From contig NZ_LT629779.1 of the NCBI RefSeq assembly GCF_900105535.1, forward strand, positions 2,356,001 through 2,420,000: 64,000 nucleotides of DNA. The letters are read 5' to 3'. The translations under genes and the position numbers were made by a program. Numbering within the stretch: position 1 is the first letter of the stretch; each line of letters opens with the position of its first letter. Under the pieces are notes generated by a model that saw only the letters and a list, made by a program, of their open reading frames with translations, made no database searches and was not told the DNA's origin. This stretch comes from Pseudarthrobacter equi (GTDB lineage Bacteria; Actinomycetota; Actinomycetes; Actinomycetales; Micrococcaceae). Positions 25,614 through 35,095 of the stretch are shown piece after piece.

Positions 25614-27521
25614 ATGACTGCTGTTGCCCATGCCCCGCTGCCGCACGCCGCCCTCCCCGCGGCCACCGTCCGCAGCCGCGTCACCGTCCCGCTTCGTTTC
25701 CCGGACGGGTATTCCACGACGGCGGAGATCCTCACCTTCCACGGCCTGGCGGACGGCAAGGAACACCTGCTGCTGGCTCTTGGGCCCTGGGAGCAGGCTC
25801 TTCTCAGCGGGGAACCGATGGTCCGCCTCCACAGCGAATGCATGACCGGCGATGTGTTTGGCAGCGAGCGCTGCGACTGCGGCCCGCAGCTGCGGGAAGC
25901 TGCCGAAACCATCACGGGCGCCGGCGGCTTCCTCCTCTATCTCCGGCAGGAAGGCCGCGGTATCGGCCTGTACTCGAAGCTCGATGCCTACGCCCTGCAG
26001 GACAAGGGCCTTGATACCTACGATGCCAACCTCGCGCTGGGCCACGGTGAGGACGAGCGGGACTACTCCGCCGCAGCACAAATGCTCGAGGCACTCGGCG
26101 CCACCAGCATCCGGCTCCTGAGCAACAACCCGGACAAAGCCCGGCAGCTGACCGCTTTTGGCATTGGCGTCGGCGAAAAGGTTCCCACGGGTGTCCACCT
26201 GTCCGCCGCGAACAGCCGCTACCTGGCCGCCAAACGTGACCGTACCGCCCATACCCTGGACCTGGATCTTGACCCGCGCGTTGGACCGGGCCGCGGCCCA
26301 GGTGCCGAACCCGCCGTCGTACCCAGCATGGCGAAGGGTGCCGGCGAGGTGCCCGGCCACGAGGAAATGCTCGACCGTGTGGCGGCTTTGGTGCCCGCCC
26401 TTCGGGCGGCGGCCGAAGAAACCGAGGGGCTGCGCCGCCTCCCGGAAGCCACGGTTGACAGCCTTGAAGCCGCCGGGGTCTTCAGGATCCTGGCACCTGC
26501 CGCGGTGGGCGGCTATGGACTGGGCGCGGAAACGTATGGCGAGGCAGTCCGCCGCCTGGCCCGGGGATGCGCCTCCACGGCCTGGACCGCAGGCCATCTC
26601 GCTGAGCATGCCTGGATGCTGGCCCGCTGGCCGAAGCGGGTGCAGGAAGAGGTCTTCGCCGGTGGCGGGATGCCGCTCGCGGCCGCGACCAGCGCACCCG
26701 TCGGTGCTGCCCGGAAGGTGCCCGGCGGCTACGCGGTCTCGGGCCATTGGAGCTTCGCCTCCGGCATCATGCATTCGGAGTGGGCGCTGCTGGCCGTCCA
26801 GCAGGACGGCCAGCGGCTGCAGGCACTGGTTCCCCTCGCCGACCTGGAACTGGTTGATGCCTGGCACACGGACGGGCTCCGCGGCACCGGCAGCAACGAC
26901 CTGCGCGCCGCGGATCTGTTCGTTCCGGAATACCGGGTGATGGACTGGGCACTTCTCAGCGCGGCGGACAACCCCGGCAGCCTGATCCATTCCGAGCCCC
27001 TGATCCACACTCCGATGGCCACACTGCTGAACTTGGTGGCTCCGGCGGCGGCACTGGGTTCGGCCGAATATGCGGTGGAACTGTTCCGTGAGCAGCTGCT
27101 CGCGCCGAAGGTCAAGAACGGCGTCGAAATCCGCCCGGCCGATTCTCCGCTGGCGCAGGCACGCTACGCCCGGGCCGCGGGACTGCTGGCCTCGGCGCAA
27201 CAGCACTGGGAGGCAGGGCTCTCCGCCGTGGCGGCCTCGGTGCAGCAGGTGTCCGAGAGCCTGCAGGCGCCAGGCCTGCCGGAGGGGGAGAGGGCCGCGT
27301 TCCGGCTCTTGCTCGCCCTGAGTGCCCAGGCAGCGCAGGAAGCCGTCCGGGTGGTCCTCGCCGGTTCGGGCGGCAGCGCCCACCGGCTGGGCCACCCCCT
27401 GCAGCGCATCCAGCGCGACGTTGGTGTGCTGCTGAACCATCCCACCCTGGGCATTGATCCCATCCTGGAACAGGCCGGCCGGGGGTTGCTGGGGCTGGGC
27501 TTCACCGCCCCGTCCTTCTAG
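25614..27521 (+). CDS. Fusion: GTP cyclohydrolase II + acyl-CoA-dehydrogenase-fold flavin monooxygenase
   Basis: One uninterrupted 635-residue frame encodes two complete enzymes. Residues about 15-215 are GTP cyclohydrolase II (RibA type): HSECMTGD and RCDCG give zinc ligands Cys76, Cys87 and Cys89; RQEGRGIGLY and AYALQD (Tyr126) follow; GEDERDY keeps the Asp147/Arg149 pair; LLSNNPDKARQL and GEKVPT complete the domain. A Pro/Gly-rich linker spans about 216-247. Residues 248-635 (from about base 26355) have the acyl-CoA-dehydrogenase fold: LPEATVDSLEAAGVFRILAP, GCASTAWTAGHLAEHAWML, YAVSGHWSFASGI and HPLQRIQRDVGVLLNH. These resemble the oxygenase component of two-component flavin monooxygenases (HsaA/DszC group) more than true acyl-CoA dehydrogenases. 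The function of the fusion is unknown. GAGGA precedes the ATG at good spacing. Confidence 0.85.
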   Translation: MTAVAHAPLPHAALPAATVRSRVTVPLRFPDGYSTTAEILTFHGLADGKEHLLLALGPWEQALLSGEPMVRLHSECMTGDVFGSERCDCGPQLREAAETITGAGGFLLYLRQEGRGIGLYSKLDAYALQDKGLDTYDANLALGHGEDERDYSAAAQMLEALGATSIRLLSNNPDKARQLTAFGIGVGEKVPTGVHLSAANSRYLAAKRDRTAHTLDLDLDPRVGPGRGPGAEPAVVPSMAKGAGEVPGHEEMLDRVAALVPALRAAAEETEGLRRLPEATVDSLEAAGVFRILAPAAVGGYGLGAETYGEAVRRLARGCASTAWTAGHLAEHAWMLARWPKRVQEEVFAGGGMPLAAATSAPVGAARKVPGGYAVSGHWSFASGIMHSEWALLAVQQDGQRLQALVPLADLELVDAWHTDGLRGTGSNDLRAADLFVPEYRVMDWALLSAADNPGSLIHSEPLIHTPMATLLNLVAPAAALGSAEYAVELFREQLLAPKVKNGVEIRPADSPLAQARYARAAGLLASAQQHWEAGLSAVAASVQQVSESLQAPGLPEGERAAFRLLLALSAQAAQEAVRVVLAGSGGSAHRLGHPLQRIQRDVGVLLNHPTLGIDPILEQAGRGLLGLGFTAPSF

Positions 27522-27587
27522 GGCACCGGGTGGCGGCGGTATCTTGCCGCTGCCACCATTTCGGGTGGTTCCGTGGCAGGATCAGGT

Positions 27588-28535
27588 ATGCCCCAGCGCC
27601 TGATGCTGCTCGACACTGCCTCGCTGTACTTCCGTGCCTTCTACGGCCTCCCGGACACCATCCGGCGCGCCGACGGAACGCCGGTCAACGCGGTCCGGGG
27701 CCTGCTGGACATGATTGCCCGGCTCACCACGGACTACCACGCCACCCACCTGGTGGCCTGCTGGGACGATGACTGGCGGCCGCAGTGGCGCGTGGACCTG
27801 GTCCCCACCTACAAGGCGCACCGGGTGGCCGAGGCCAGGCCCGGCGGCACCGACGTTGAAGTGGTGCCCGATGCCCTGGAGGCGCAGTTGCCGATGATCC
27901 GGAATGCCCTGGAGCTTGCCGGCATCGCCATCGTGGGGGCAGCGCAGCATGAGGCCGACGACGTCATCGGCACCTACGCCGCGCACGCGGCCATGCCCGT
28001 GGACGTCGTCACCGGGGACCGGGACCTCTTCCAGGTCTGCGACGACGAACGGCAGGTCCGGGTGATCTACACGGCGCGCGGAATGCGGAACCTGGAGGTC
28101 TGCACGGAGGAAACCATCGTGGCCAAGTACAAGGTCCTGCCGCAGCAGTACGCCGACTACGCCACCCTCCGCGGCGACGCGTCCGACGGCCTGCCAGGCG
28201 TTGCCGGCATCGGTGAGAAGACCGCGGCGTCCCTGCTGCTCAAGTACGGCACTCTGGATGCCCTCCTGGCGGCAGCGGACACGCCCGACGGCGGCGTGTC
28301 CGGACCCGTCCGGGCGCGGCTGTCCGCCGCGGCCGCCTACCTCGAAGCAGCCCCCGCCGTCGTCCGCCTGGTGCGGGACCTGCAGTTGCCCGCCCTGGAG
28401 GAGGCCGGCGCCCTGCTGGAACCGGTGGCCGGCGACCGGCGGGCGGAACTGGAAAGTATCGCCACCGACTGGAACCTCGGCGGATCCGTCCGCCGGCTCC
28501 TGGATGCCCTGGACCTCCGGGGGCAGCCGGGCTGA
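27588..28535 (+). CDS. Stand-alone 5'-3' exonuclease (PolA N-domain type)
   Basis: A 315-residue structure-specific nuclease. The ATG at 27588 (MPQRLMLLDTASLYFRAFYG) is chosen over the GTG at 27573. It has the metal-binding pattern of the family: LLDTASLYFRAFYGLP, EADDVIGTYA, VTGDRDLFQV and GDASDGLPGVAGIGEKTAASLL, the last being the helix-three-turn DNA-binding motif. It matches the N-terminal domain of DNA polymerase I and lacks any polymerase part. A full polA with its own nuclease domain is present at 55426-58233, so this is a second copy of the activity. It converges with the aminotransferase gene. Confidence 0.9.
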   Translation: MPQRLMLLDTASLYFRAFYGLPDTIRRADGTPVNAVRGLLDMIARLTTDYHATHLVACWDDDWRPQWRVDLVPTYKAHRVAEARPGGTDVEVVPDALEAQLPMIRNALELAGIAIVGAAQHEADDVIGTYAAHAAMPVDVVTGDRDLFQVCDDERQVRVIYTARGMRNLEVCTEETIVAKYKVLPQQYADYATLRGDASDGLPGVAGIGEKTAASLLLKYGTLDALLAAADTPDGGVSGPVRARLSAAAAYLEAAPAVVRLVRDLQLPALEEAGALLEPVAGDRRAELESIATDWNLGGSVRRLLDALDLRGQPG

Positions 28536-28575
28536 CCCGCGCAGGCACAGACCCCGGGTTGCTGCCGGGCCGGGA

Positions 28576-29787
28576 TCAGAGGCTCTTCAGCGCCCGTCCC
28601 AGCCGGGCCGCAGCCTCCTCGAGCCGGGGCACGGAAACATCGCCGAACGCAAAGCGCAGGTGGCGGTCCGAACCGGTGCCCGGCCCCGAAGCGAAGAACG
28701 AACCCCGCTGGTACTCGACGCCTTCGGCACTGGCCGCCGCCGCCAGGAGGTCCGGATCGATGCCGGCGTCGCGCAGCCGCGGCCACAGGAAGAGTCCGCC
28801 GCCAGGGAGCACGCTGTCGAACGCCCCGGGCGCCTCCCGCTCAAGTGCCGCGATCAGCGCCTCGGCCCGCGTGCGGTACAGCTCGCGCGCCCGGCCAAGG
28901 GTCGAATCGAACAGGCCCGGGTCCGCCGTCAGCGCCTCGCCCACCATCGCCTGCACCAGGGTGGAACTGTGCGAGTCCTGGCGGCTCCGCAGCGCCACGA
29001 GGTCCGGCAGCAGGCGCTCCGGTGCCACGAGCCAGCCCAGCCGCAGGCCCGGTCCCAGGGTCTTGGTGAAGGTGTTGATGTGGATGACGTGGTCCGAGTG
29101 ATTGAAGGCATCCACGCTCTCCGGCCCGCCTGAATACCAAAGCTCGCGGTAGGGGTTGTCAGCCAGGACCACGAATCCGTAATGCTCCGCCAGTGCTGCC
29201 AGCCTGCTGCGGGCCTCGGCGGGGAGTGTGCCCTGGGACGGGTTGTGGAAGTCCGGCACCGTGTACAGGGCCGAGGGCCGGGCGCCCTGGCGCAGTTTGT
29301 TTTCCAGCTCGTCCACGTCGATGCCGTGGGCGCCGACTGTCACAGGCAGGGTCTGGGCTCCGGAGAGCTGCAGCCCGCGCAGGAACAGCGGGAAGATCGG
29401 GTTGTCCACGGCTACGAGGTCACCGCGCTCCACGACGGTCTGGATGCCGAGGGACAGGCCATGGAATCCGCCGTTGGTGATGATGATCCGCTCGACCGGC
29501 ATGCCCTCGCGGTCTGCGATCCACTCGCGCAGGGGTGAGATGCCTTCGGTGCGGGAGTACTGCAGGGAGGGCAGCCCGGGCCTCGAAAGGACCCTCGCCG
29601 TGGCTGCGGCCAGCTCCGCCGCCGGAAGGACGCCGGGGTCCGGGACGCCGCCCAGCAGCTCGATGGCGTCCTCCCGCTTGTCCCGCAGGGTGGCATCACC
29701 AAACCCCTTGGGGGCGGTGAAGCCGGCGATCAGGGCGGGCTTCCGCAGCGATTCCGGGCGGGCTGTTGCGGTGGGGGTCAAAGTCAT
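28576..29787 (-). CDS. PLP-dependent aminotransferase (class I/II)
   Basis: A 403-residue fold-type I aminotransferase, last gene of the peptide-type ABC operon. Visible active-site residues are Lys242 (TFTKTLGPGLRLGW), which forms the Schiff base, Asp210 (LADNPYRELWY) and Asn182 (PDFHNPSQGT). The sequence resembles 2-aminoadipate/valine-pyruvate aminotransferases and the aminotransferase half of MocR proteins, but there is no GntR DNA-binding domain. The ATG overlaps the stop of the ATPase gene by four bases (ATGA), so translation is coupled. Its likely role is amination or deamination of a compound imported or oxidised by the products of the same operon. Confidence 0.92.
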   Translation of the reverse strand: MTLTPTATARPESLRKPALIAGFTAPKGFGDATLRDKREDAIELLGGVPDPGVLPAAELAAATARVLSRPGLPSLQYSRTEGISPLREWIADREGMPVERIIITNGGFHGLSLGIQTVVERGDLVAVDNPIFPLFLRGLQLSGAQTLPVTVGAHGIDVDELENKLRQGARPSALYTVPDFHNPSQGTLPAEARSRLAALAEHYGFVVLADNPYRELWYSGGPESVDAFNHSDHVIHINTFTKTLGPGLRLGWLVAPERLLPDLVALRSRQDSHSSTLVQAMVGEALTADPGLFDSTLGRARELYRTRAEALIAALEREAPGAFDSVLPGGGLFLWPRLRDAGIDPDLLAAAASAEGVEYQRGSFFASGPGTGSDRHLRFAFGDVSVPRLEEAAARLGRALKSL

Positions 29788-31619
29788 AATGCTGCCTCTG
29801 CTAGTTTCGGGATTCGGCTGTGTTCCGCGGGAGTGTCTGCCAGTGCGGGCGGCGCCAGTCCTGAGGTGCCCGGGATGGCGTCCAGGAGCGCCCGTGTGTA
29901 GGGGTGCTGCGGCCGCTCGAAGACCTGGTCCACCGTGCCGTGCTCCACCACCTGGCCGCGGCGCAGCACTGACACGGTGTCGGCCACCTGCCGCACCAGG
30001 GCAAGGTCATGGGAGACGAACACGTAGGTCAGCCCAAGGTCCCGCTGGAGCCGGGCCAGCAGCTCGAGGATGCCGGCCTGCACGCTGACGTCGAGTGCCG
30101 AGGTGGGCTCGTCCAGGACCACGACGTCGGGACGGACCACCAGTGCGCGGGCGATGGCCACGCGCTGCCGTTGCCCGCCGGAGAGCTGGGCCGGACGGCG
30201 GTCCGCAGCGTCGTCCGGCAGGCCGACGGACTGGAGGGCCTCCCTCACACTGTCAGCGCGGTCAGCCGTGCTGCCCACCCCGAACCGGTCCAGGGGCTCC
30301 CGGACGATCTTTCCCACCCGCCACGTGGGGTCCAGCGACGTAAACGGGTTCTGGTAGACCAGCTGCAGGTGGCGGCGCACATCGCGCAGGCCGGCCCGGG
30401 TAAGTCCGGCGGTGGAGTCGCCGCCCACCGTGATGGTGCCGCTGTCCGGCTGTTCCAGTCCGAGCAGCAGCCGGACAGCTGTGGTCTTGCCGGAGCCGGA
30501 TTCGCCCACCAGGGCATGGGTTCGGCCGCGTTCGACGGCGAAAGATACTCCATCGACGGCGCGCACCTCCTTGCCGCGCGTCCGGAAGCTCTTGGTGACA
30601 TCCGTGACCGCGATCTGCGCCGGCCGGTCCGCGGTGGTGAGGTCCGCCGTCGTACCGTCCTGCGTGGCGACGGCCTGTGAAACGGCGTCCTGTGAAACGG
30701 CGTCCTGTGAAGCGCTGTCCTGCCAAGTGCGCCGCAGCGTGTCCCGGGGCTCGCCGGTGCGCTGGCTGCGGTACCGGTCCGGATTGAGGGCCGGAACATC
30801 GGCCTGCAGGTTGCGCGTGTAGTCCGTGCGGGGGGCTGCGAACACCTGGGCCGAGGGGCCCTGTTCCTGGACTGCCCCGTCCTTGAGCACCACCAGCGTG
30901 TCGGCGCGTTCGGCCGCGATGGCGAGGTCGTGCGTGATCAGCAGCAGGCCGATGTCCAGCTCCTTCCGCAGGTCGCCCAGCAGGTCCAGGATGAGCTTCT
31001 GGACCGTGACATCGAGGGCCGAGGTCGGCTCGTCCGCCACGATCAGGGACGGCCGAGGCAGCACCGTCAGGGCGATGAGCACCCGCTGGAGCATCCCGCC
31101 GGACAGCTGGTGGGGATAGGAATCGTAGACGCGGACAGGATCGGGCAGACCCACCTGGTCAAAGACCTCCAGGATGATCCGGCGGCGGGCGGCGGCGTCC
31201 CGCTCGCCGGTCAGTACGGCGGCCTCATGGGCCTGGGCGCCGATGCTGCGCACCGGATTCAGTGCCGAGCCGGGGTCCTGCGGGATGAACCCAAGCTGCT
31301 TGCCGCGCAGGGGGCGGAACTGCCGCTCCGGCAGGGACAGCACTTCGGTCCCGGCCAGCCGTACGCTGCCGCCCACCGTCGCTTCGGCGGGCTGCAGCAG
31401 CCGCAGCACTGCCTTGGCGATGGTGGACTTCCCGGACCCGGATTCGCCAATCAGGGCCAGGCTTCCGCCGCGGGCCAGGGTGAACCCGACGTCGTGGACC
31501 ACTTTCCGGCGGCCGTAGGCGACGCTCAGGCCCTCGACGCTGAGCAACGGGGATGCCTTGGTTTCCGGCACTGTCGTGTCCTTTCCTCTGGTGGTACCAC
31601 CGGGGTTGGGGGCGCTCAT
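29784..31619 (-). CDS. Double ATP-binding subunit of a peptide/opine-type ABC transporter (OppD-OppF fusion)
   Basis: A 611-residue protein with two complete ABC ATPase domains. Domain 1 has Walker [10 protein letters not shown], signature [13 protein letters not shown] and Walker [13 protein letters not shown]. Domain 2 has [24 protein letters not shown] and [12 protein letters not shown]. Each ends with the oligopeptide-specific extension ([19 protein letters not shown] and [13 protein letters not shown]). The interdomain linker contains a short tandem repeat, [12 protein letters not shown]. It overlaps its neighbours on both sides by four bases. It powers import through the two permeases upstream. 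Confidence 0.95.
   Translation of the reverse strand: MSAPNPGGTTRGKDTTVPETKASPLLSVEGLSVAYGRRKVVHDVGFTLARGGSLALIGESGSGKSTIAKAVLRLLQPAEATVGGSVRLAGTEVLSLPERQFRPLRGKQLGFIPQDPGSALNPVRSIGAQAHEAAVLTGERDAAARRRIILEVFDQVGLPDPVRVYDSYPHQLSGGMLQRVLIALTVLPRPSLIVADEPTSALDVTVQKLILDLLGDLRKELDIGLLLITHDLAIAAERADTLVVLKDGAVQEQGPSAQVFAAPRTDYTRNLQADVPALNPDRYRSQRTGEPRDTLRRTWQDSASQDAVSQDAVSQAVATQDGTTADLTTADRPAQIAVTDVTKSFRTRGKEVRAVDGVSFAVERGRTHALVGESGSGKTTAVRLLLGLEQPDSGTITVGGDSTAGLTRAGLRDVRRHLQLVYQNPFTSLDPTWRVGKIVREPLDRFGVGSTADRADSVREALQSVGLPDDAADRRPAQLSGGQRQRVAIARALVVRPDVVVLDEPTSALDVSVQAGILELLARLQRDLGLTYVFVSHDLALVRQVADTVSVLRRGQVVEHGTVDQVFERPQHPYTRALLDAIPGTSGLAPPALADTPAEHSRIPKLAEAAL
30674..30718 (-). repeat. 15-bp tandem repeat inside the ATPase linker
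   Basis: Three copies of CCTGTGAAACGGCGT (plus strand) lie at 30674-30688, 30689-30703 and 30704-30718; the first two are identical and the third differs at three bases. The unit length keeps the frame and encodes repeats of SQDAV in the linker between the two ATPase domains. Confidence 0.85.
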
Positions 31620-32467
31620 TTGCTGTTCCTAAGCCACCGGCTGATGCGGTTGATGGACAGGACCGTGGCCACGATCACCAAGGCCGGGGCGTAGACCAGC
31701 CACGGCGCGGTGACGTAGGTCTTGCCCGAGGCCACCAGCAGGCCCCAGTCCGAGGATGGGGGCGGATCGCCGTAGCCCAGGAAGGCGAGGGATGCGATCA
31801 CCAGGATCGACGTTCCGAACTGCAGCACCGCCAGCACCAGCACCGAACGGTAGGCGTTGGGCAGGACGTGGGTCAGCAGGGCCTGGAGCCTGTTGCCGCC
31901 CTCCAGATATGACGCTTCCACGAACGCCGAGCGGCGGACCCGGATGACCTCCGCACGCATGAGCCGGGCGAAGACGGCCACGGCGGAAACCCCGGTGGCG
32001 ATCGCGGCGTTGATGGTCTGGAAGCCCAGCGAACTGACAATCACCACGGCCAGCAGGAAACCGGGGATGGCCAGGAGCACGTCCACGAACCTGCCGAGGG
32101 TGGCATCCAGCCAGCCGCCGCGGAAGCCGCTGGCAAGGCCGATTGCGCTGCCCACCAGCAGGCCAATGGCCACAGCAACCAGGGCGCTGGTGACCGAGGA
32201 CGCTGTTCCGTAAACCACCCGTGCGTACTGGTCCCGGCCCAGGTAGTCGGTGCCGAACCAGTGCTGCAGGCTGGGCGCGTTGAGTTTGCTGCCGGTATCG
32301 CCGTTCACGGGGCTGAACCCGGTGAACAGTGAAGGCAGCAGCGACCACAACACCACCACCAGGACCACGAGGAAGGACAACAGCACCGTGGGCGGGATGG
32401 CGGCCCGGGTGCGGAGCGTTGCCGTCCCGGCGCTGCGGAGACGGGCGAAATTCAGGTCCGCGCTCAT
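31616..32467 (-). CDS. Peptide-type ABC transporter permease (OppC/DppC)
   Basis: A 283-residue permease with a basic N-terminus, a first helix (VLLSFLVVLVVVLWSLLPSLF) and the phrase HWFGTDYLGRDQYARVVYGT, the conserved DppC/OppC opening. The coupling loop reads VEASYLEGGNRLQALLTHVLPN. ATG at 32467 overlaps the OppB stop by four bases, and its own stop overlaps the ATPase start by four. It pairs with the OppB-type permease. Confidence 0.94.
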   Translation of the reverse strand: MSADLNFARLRSAGTATLRTRAAIPPTVLLSFLVVLVVVLWSLLPSLFTGFSPVNGDTGSKLNAPSLQHWFGTDYLGRDQYARVVYGTASSVTSALVAVAIGLLVGSAIGLASGFRGGWLDATLGRFVDVLLAIPGFLLAVVIVSSLGFQTINAAIATGVSAVAVFARLMRAEVIRVRRSAFVEASYLEGGNRLQALLTHVLPNAYRSVLVLAVLQFGTSILVIASLAFLGYGDPPPSSDWGLLVASGKTYVTAPWLVYAPALVIVATVLSINRISRWLRNSK

Positions 32468-33417
32468 GCGTTTGCTGCCTCTCTGACGTTGACCCTCGGG
32501 TCCAGCAACGGGGTAAGGAGGTCCGCGGCGAGGTTGACCGCCACGAAGACCACCGCGGAAAGGGATACCACGGCCTGCAGGACCGGCTGGTCCTCGCCGG
32601 TGACGGCTTTTTGGACCACTGTGCCGATGCCGTCGCGGCCGAAGATGGTCTCGGTGATGACGGACCCGCCCAGCAGTTCGCCCACGATGAGGGCCACCAT
32701 GGCCACCGAAGGCAGCGCCGAGGGCTTCACCAGGTGCCGGGCGAACAGCTGCGCTTCGGCCAGGCCCCGGGAGCGGGCCACAAGTGCATACTCCTGGCGG
32801 GATTCGTGGTCCAGGCTGGCGATCAGCACTTCAGCAAGTGGAGCGGAGACCGGGATGGCGAGGGTGACGGCCGCGAACAGGGTTGCGGTGGCGCTGTTCG
32901 GGTCGGTGGTGGTGAAGGCGTGCAGCCGGAACGCGAAAAGCTCGATCAGGACCAGGCCGATCACGAAGTTGGGCACGGACAGGAAGAAGGACGGGATGGA
33001 GCGCAGGAGGCCGGCCCACCTCGCCGGAGCGTAGTGCGCCCCGTAGGCAATGACGACCGCGAAGACCACGGCGATGGCCAGGGCGGTGGTGGCCAGGGTG
33101 AGCGTTGACGGCAGTGCGTCACCCACGATCTGGGCCACCGGCAGGTTGGACTGCAGGGAGAAGCCCAGCTCGCCGGTCAGGAAGCGGCCCAGCGACAACG
33201 CCAGCTGGACGAGGACCGGCTGGTCCAGCCCGTAGTACTGCACGATCCGCTGGATGTCGGCTTCGCTCAGGCCGGACTGCGGGTCGCGCAGCGAGTTGGT
33301 GATGGCGTCGCCGGGAAGGACGCTGATGACCAGGAACGTCAGCACATAGGCCAGGAGCACGACGACGGCCGCCTGCCCGGCCCGGGCAAGGGCGAAGCGG
33401 CCATAGCCGCTGGTCAC
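32464..33417 (-). CDS. Peptide-type ABC transporter permease (OppB/DppB)
   Basis: A 317-residue permease starting at GTG 33417, overlapping the stop of the binding-protein gene by four bases. The N-terminus ALARAGQAAVVVLLAYVLTFLVISVLPGDAI is the usual DppB/OppB opening, with PQSGLSEADIQRIVQYYGLDQP in the following loop. The coupling motif is EYALVARSRGLAEAQLFARHLVKPSALP. It forms the channel with the OppC-type permease. Confidence 0.94.
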   Translation of the reverse strand: MTSGYGRFALARAGQAAVVVLLAYVLTFLVISVLPGDAITNSLRDPQSGLSEADIQRIVQYYGLDQPVLVQLALSLGRFLTGELGFSLQSNLPVAQIVGDALPSTLTLATTALAIAVVFAVVIAYGAHYAPARWAGLLRSIPSFFLSVPNFVIGLVLIELFAFRLHAFTTTDPNSATATLFAAVTLAIPVSAPLAEVLIASLDHESRQEYALVARSRGLAEAQLFARHLVKPSALPSVAMVALIVGELLGGSVITETIFGRDGIGTVVQKAVTGEDQPVLQAVVSLSAVVFVAVNLAADLLTPLLDPRVNVREAANA

Positions 33418-35057
33418 TTGGCCACCCAGGCAGTGTAGAAGTTGGCGTATGCCAGGCCGTTGTACTGGACGCCCTTGACCGCGGGCGAGATGAGGTACAG
33501 GCGCTGTACCAGCTGGTTCAGGGGGATGAAGTAGCCCTGTTCCAGGACGTACTGCTGCAGGTCACCGGCGACCTTCTCGCGGGATTCCCGGTCAGAAGCG
33601 CTGGCGATCGCAGTGGACAGGTCATTGAGTTTCTGGTCGCTGGTGCCCAGGTTGAACCAGTTTTCACCATTGTTCTGGCTGGTCAGCACACCGGCCACCG
33701 TTCCCACGTCAACGAAGCTGCGGGAGGTCTGGAACAGCGGCGGGCGGCTGGCCTGGATGGCGGCGTAACCTGCCACGTCCACCACCTTGAGGTTGACCTT
33801 GATGCCGATGCGCTCCAGCTGCTGGGCGATGAGCTCGTCCTCGGCCTTGGTGGAGGGAACGTACGGGTTGGGCGTGAGCGGGAATTCGAGGACCTTGCCG
33901 TCCTTCACGCGGAACCCGTCGGGCCCGGGCTTCCAGCCGGCGTCGTCCAGCAGCTTCTTCGCTTTGTCCGCGTCGAAGGCGAAGGCACTGCTGTAATCGC
34001 CGGCCTCCGGGACGTTGCCCTGGATGAAGGTGGTGGCCGCGTCCCAGTCCTCCGTGTACACGGTCTTGCGGATTTCCTCACGGTCGATGCCGTGCTGGAT
34101 GGCCTGGCGGACGCTGGGATCGTTGGTGGGGAAGGCCTGGGTGTTGACCTGGAAGCCGTCCACGAAGCCCAGGTACTTGGGTGTGCCCACGGTGAAGCCC
34201 TGCGCTTTGAGGGAGTCGATTTCCTGCGGTTCCACGTTGAAGGCCACCTCCGCCTGGCCGGAAGCCACCGTGGAGGTCCGCACCGACGTGTCCTTGATGA
34301 CCTTGTAGGTGATGGTGTCCAGCCGGGCCGGGCCCGTGTGTCCCAGGGCGGCCGGACCCCAGTTGTAATCCTTGCGCTTCTCGAGCACGTAGGAGTCGCC
34401 CTGTTTCCAGGACTTGAGGACGAACGGGCCGCTGCCTATTTCCTGCGCCAGGTCCGCCTGGGCGTCCACCGGCAGGGCGAGGGTCTTGGGGGACAGGAGG
34501 ATGCAGCCGTGGTAGGCGAGCGTGGCGATGAAGCCAAGTGCGGGGGAGGAGAAGGACACCTTGACCGTCCTGGCGTCCGCGGCCTCCGCGCTGACGAAGT
34601 TGCTGGACGGGAAAAGGCCCACTTTGCTGACGCCGCGGTCCGGTGCGCCCTTGGCCCAGGCGTTGAGGTTGGCCACGACGGCAGCGGCGTCCAGGGGTGT
34701 GCCGTCGGAGAAGGTCACTCCGTCCTTGAGGTGCAGGACGAAGTCCTTGGCGCCGTTGAGTTCCTCCCAGCTCTCGGCGACCCAGGGGCTGAGCTGTCCC
34801 TTGTCGTCGACGTAGACCAGCTTGTCGGTGATCTGGCCCCAGAGGTTGCCCTCGTAGCTGGAAATGGACGTCTTGCTCGAGACCCAGCCGGTGTCGTAGC
34901 CCTGGATGAGGAAGGTGATGTTGCCCCCGTCAACCGGCGTGCCGGCGTCGGAGGAGCTGGTGGCCGCGGGGCCGCCGCATGCGGTGAGGACGGCGGAGCC
35001 GGCGATGGCGCTGATGCCGGCGAGGAAGACGCGGCGGCTGAATTCGATGGGGGTCAT
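33414..35057 (-). CDS. Peptide/opine-type ABC substrate-binding lipoprotein (family 5)
   Basis: A 547-residue secreted binding protein from the ATG at 35057; the open frame runs on upstream into the previous gene, so the longer version is rejected. AGGAG precedes the ATG. The N-terminus has a twin-arginine-like RRVF and a hydrophobic stretch ending in a lipobox (LTACGG, residues about 23-28). The mature part has typical family-5 phrases: LHLKDGVTFSDGTPLDA, GPFVLKSWKQGDSYVLEKRKDYNW, VRQAIQHGIDREEIRK and AKKLLDDAGWKPGPDGFRVKDGK. Family 5 binds peptides, opines, nickel or glutathione; the ligand is unknown here. Confidence 0.94.
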   Translation of the reverse strand: MTPIEFSRRVFLAGISAIAGSAVLTACGGPAATSSSDAGTPVDGGNITFLIQGYDTGWVSSKTSISSYEGNLWGQITDKLVYVDDKGQLSPWVAESWEELNGAKDFVLHLKDGVTFSDGTPLDAAAVVANLNAWAKGAPDRGVSKVGLFPSSNFVSAEAADARTVKVSFSSPALGFIATLAYHGCILLSPKTLALPVDAQADLAQEIGSGPFVLKSWKQGDSYVLEKRKDYNWGPAALGHTGPARLDTITYKVIKDTSVRTSTVASGQAEVAFNVEPQEIDSLKAQGFTVGTPKYLGFVDGFQVNTQAFPTNDPSVRQAIQHGIDREEIRKTVYTEDWDAATTFIQGNVPEAGDYSSAFAFDADKAKKLLDDAGWKPGPDGFRVKDGKVLEFPLTPNPYVPSTKAEDELIAQQLERIGIKVNLKVVDVAGYAAIQASRPPLFQTSRSFVDVGTVAGVLTSQNNGENWFNLGTSDQKLNDLSTAIASASDRESREKVAGDLQQYVLEQGYFIPLNQLVQRLYLISPAVKGVQYNGLAYANFYTAWVAK

Positions 35058-35095
35058 GGGAGTTCTCCTGGTGGAAGTGGTGGGAGCCCGCTGGG

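Noticed and set aside
25572..27440. 622-codon open frame opposite the fusion gene
   Set aside because: The product has no recognisable motif and mirrors two well-conserved domains on the other strand.
30674..30718. CRISPR-like repeat
   Set aside because: The units are contiguous without spacers and lie in frame inside an ATPase gene.
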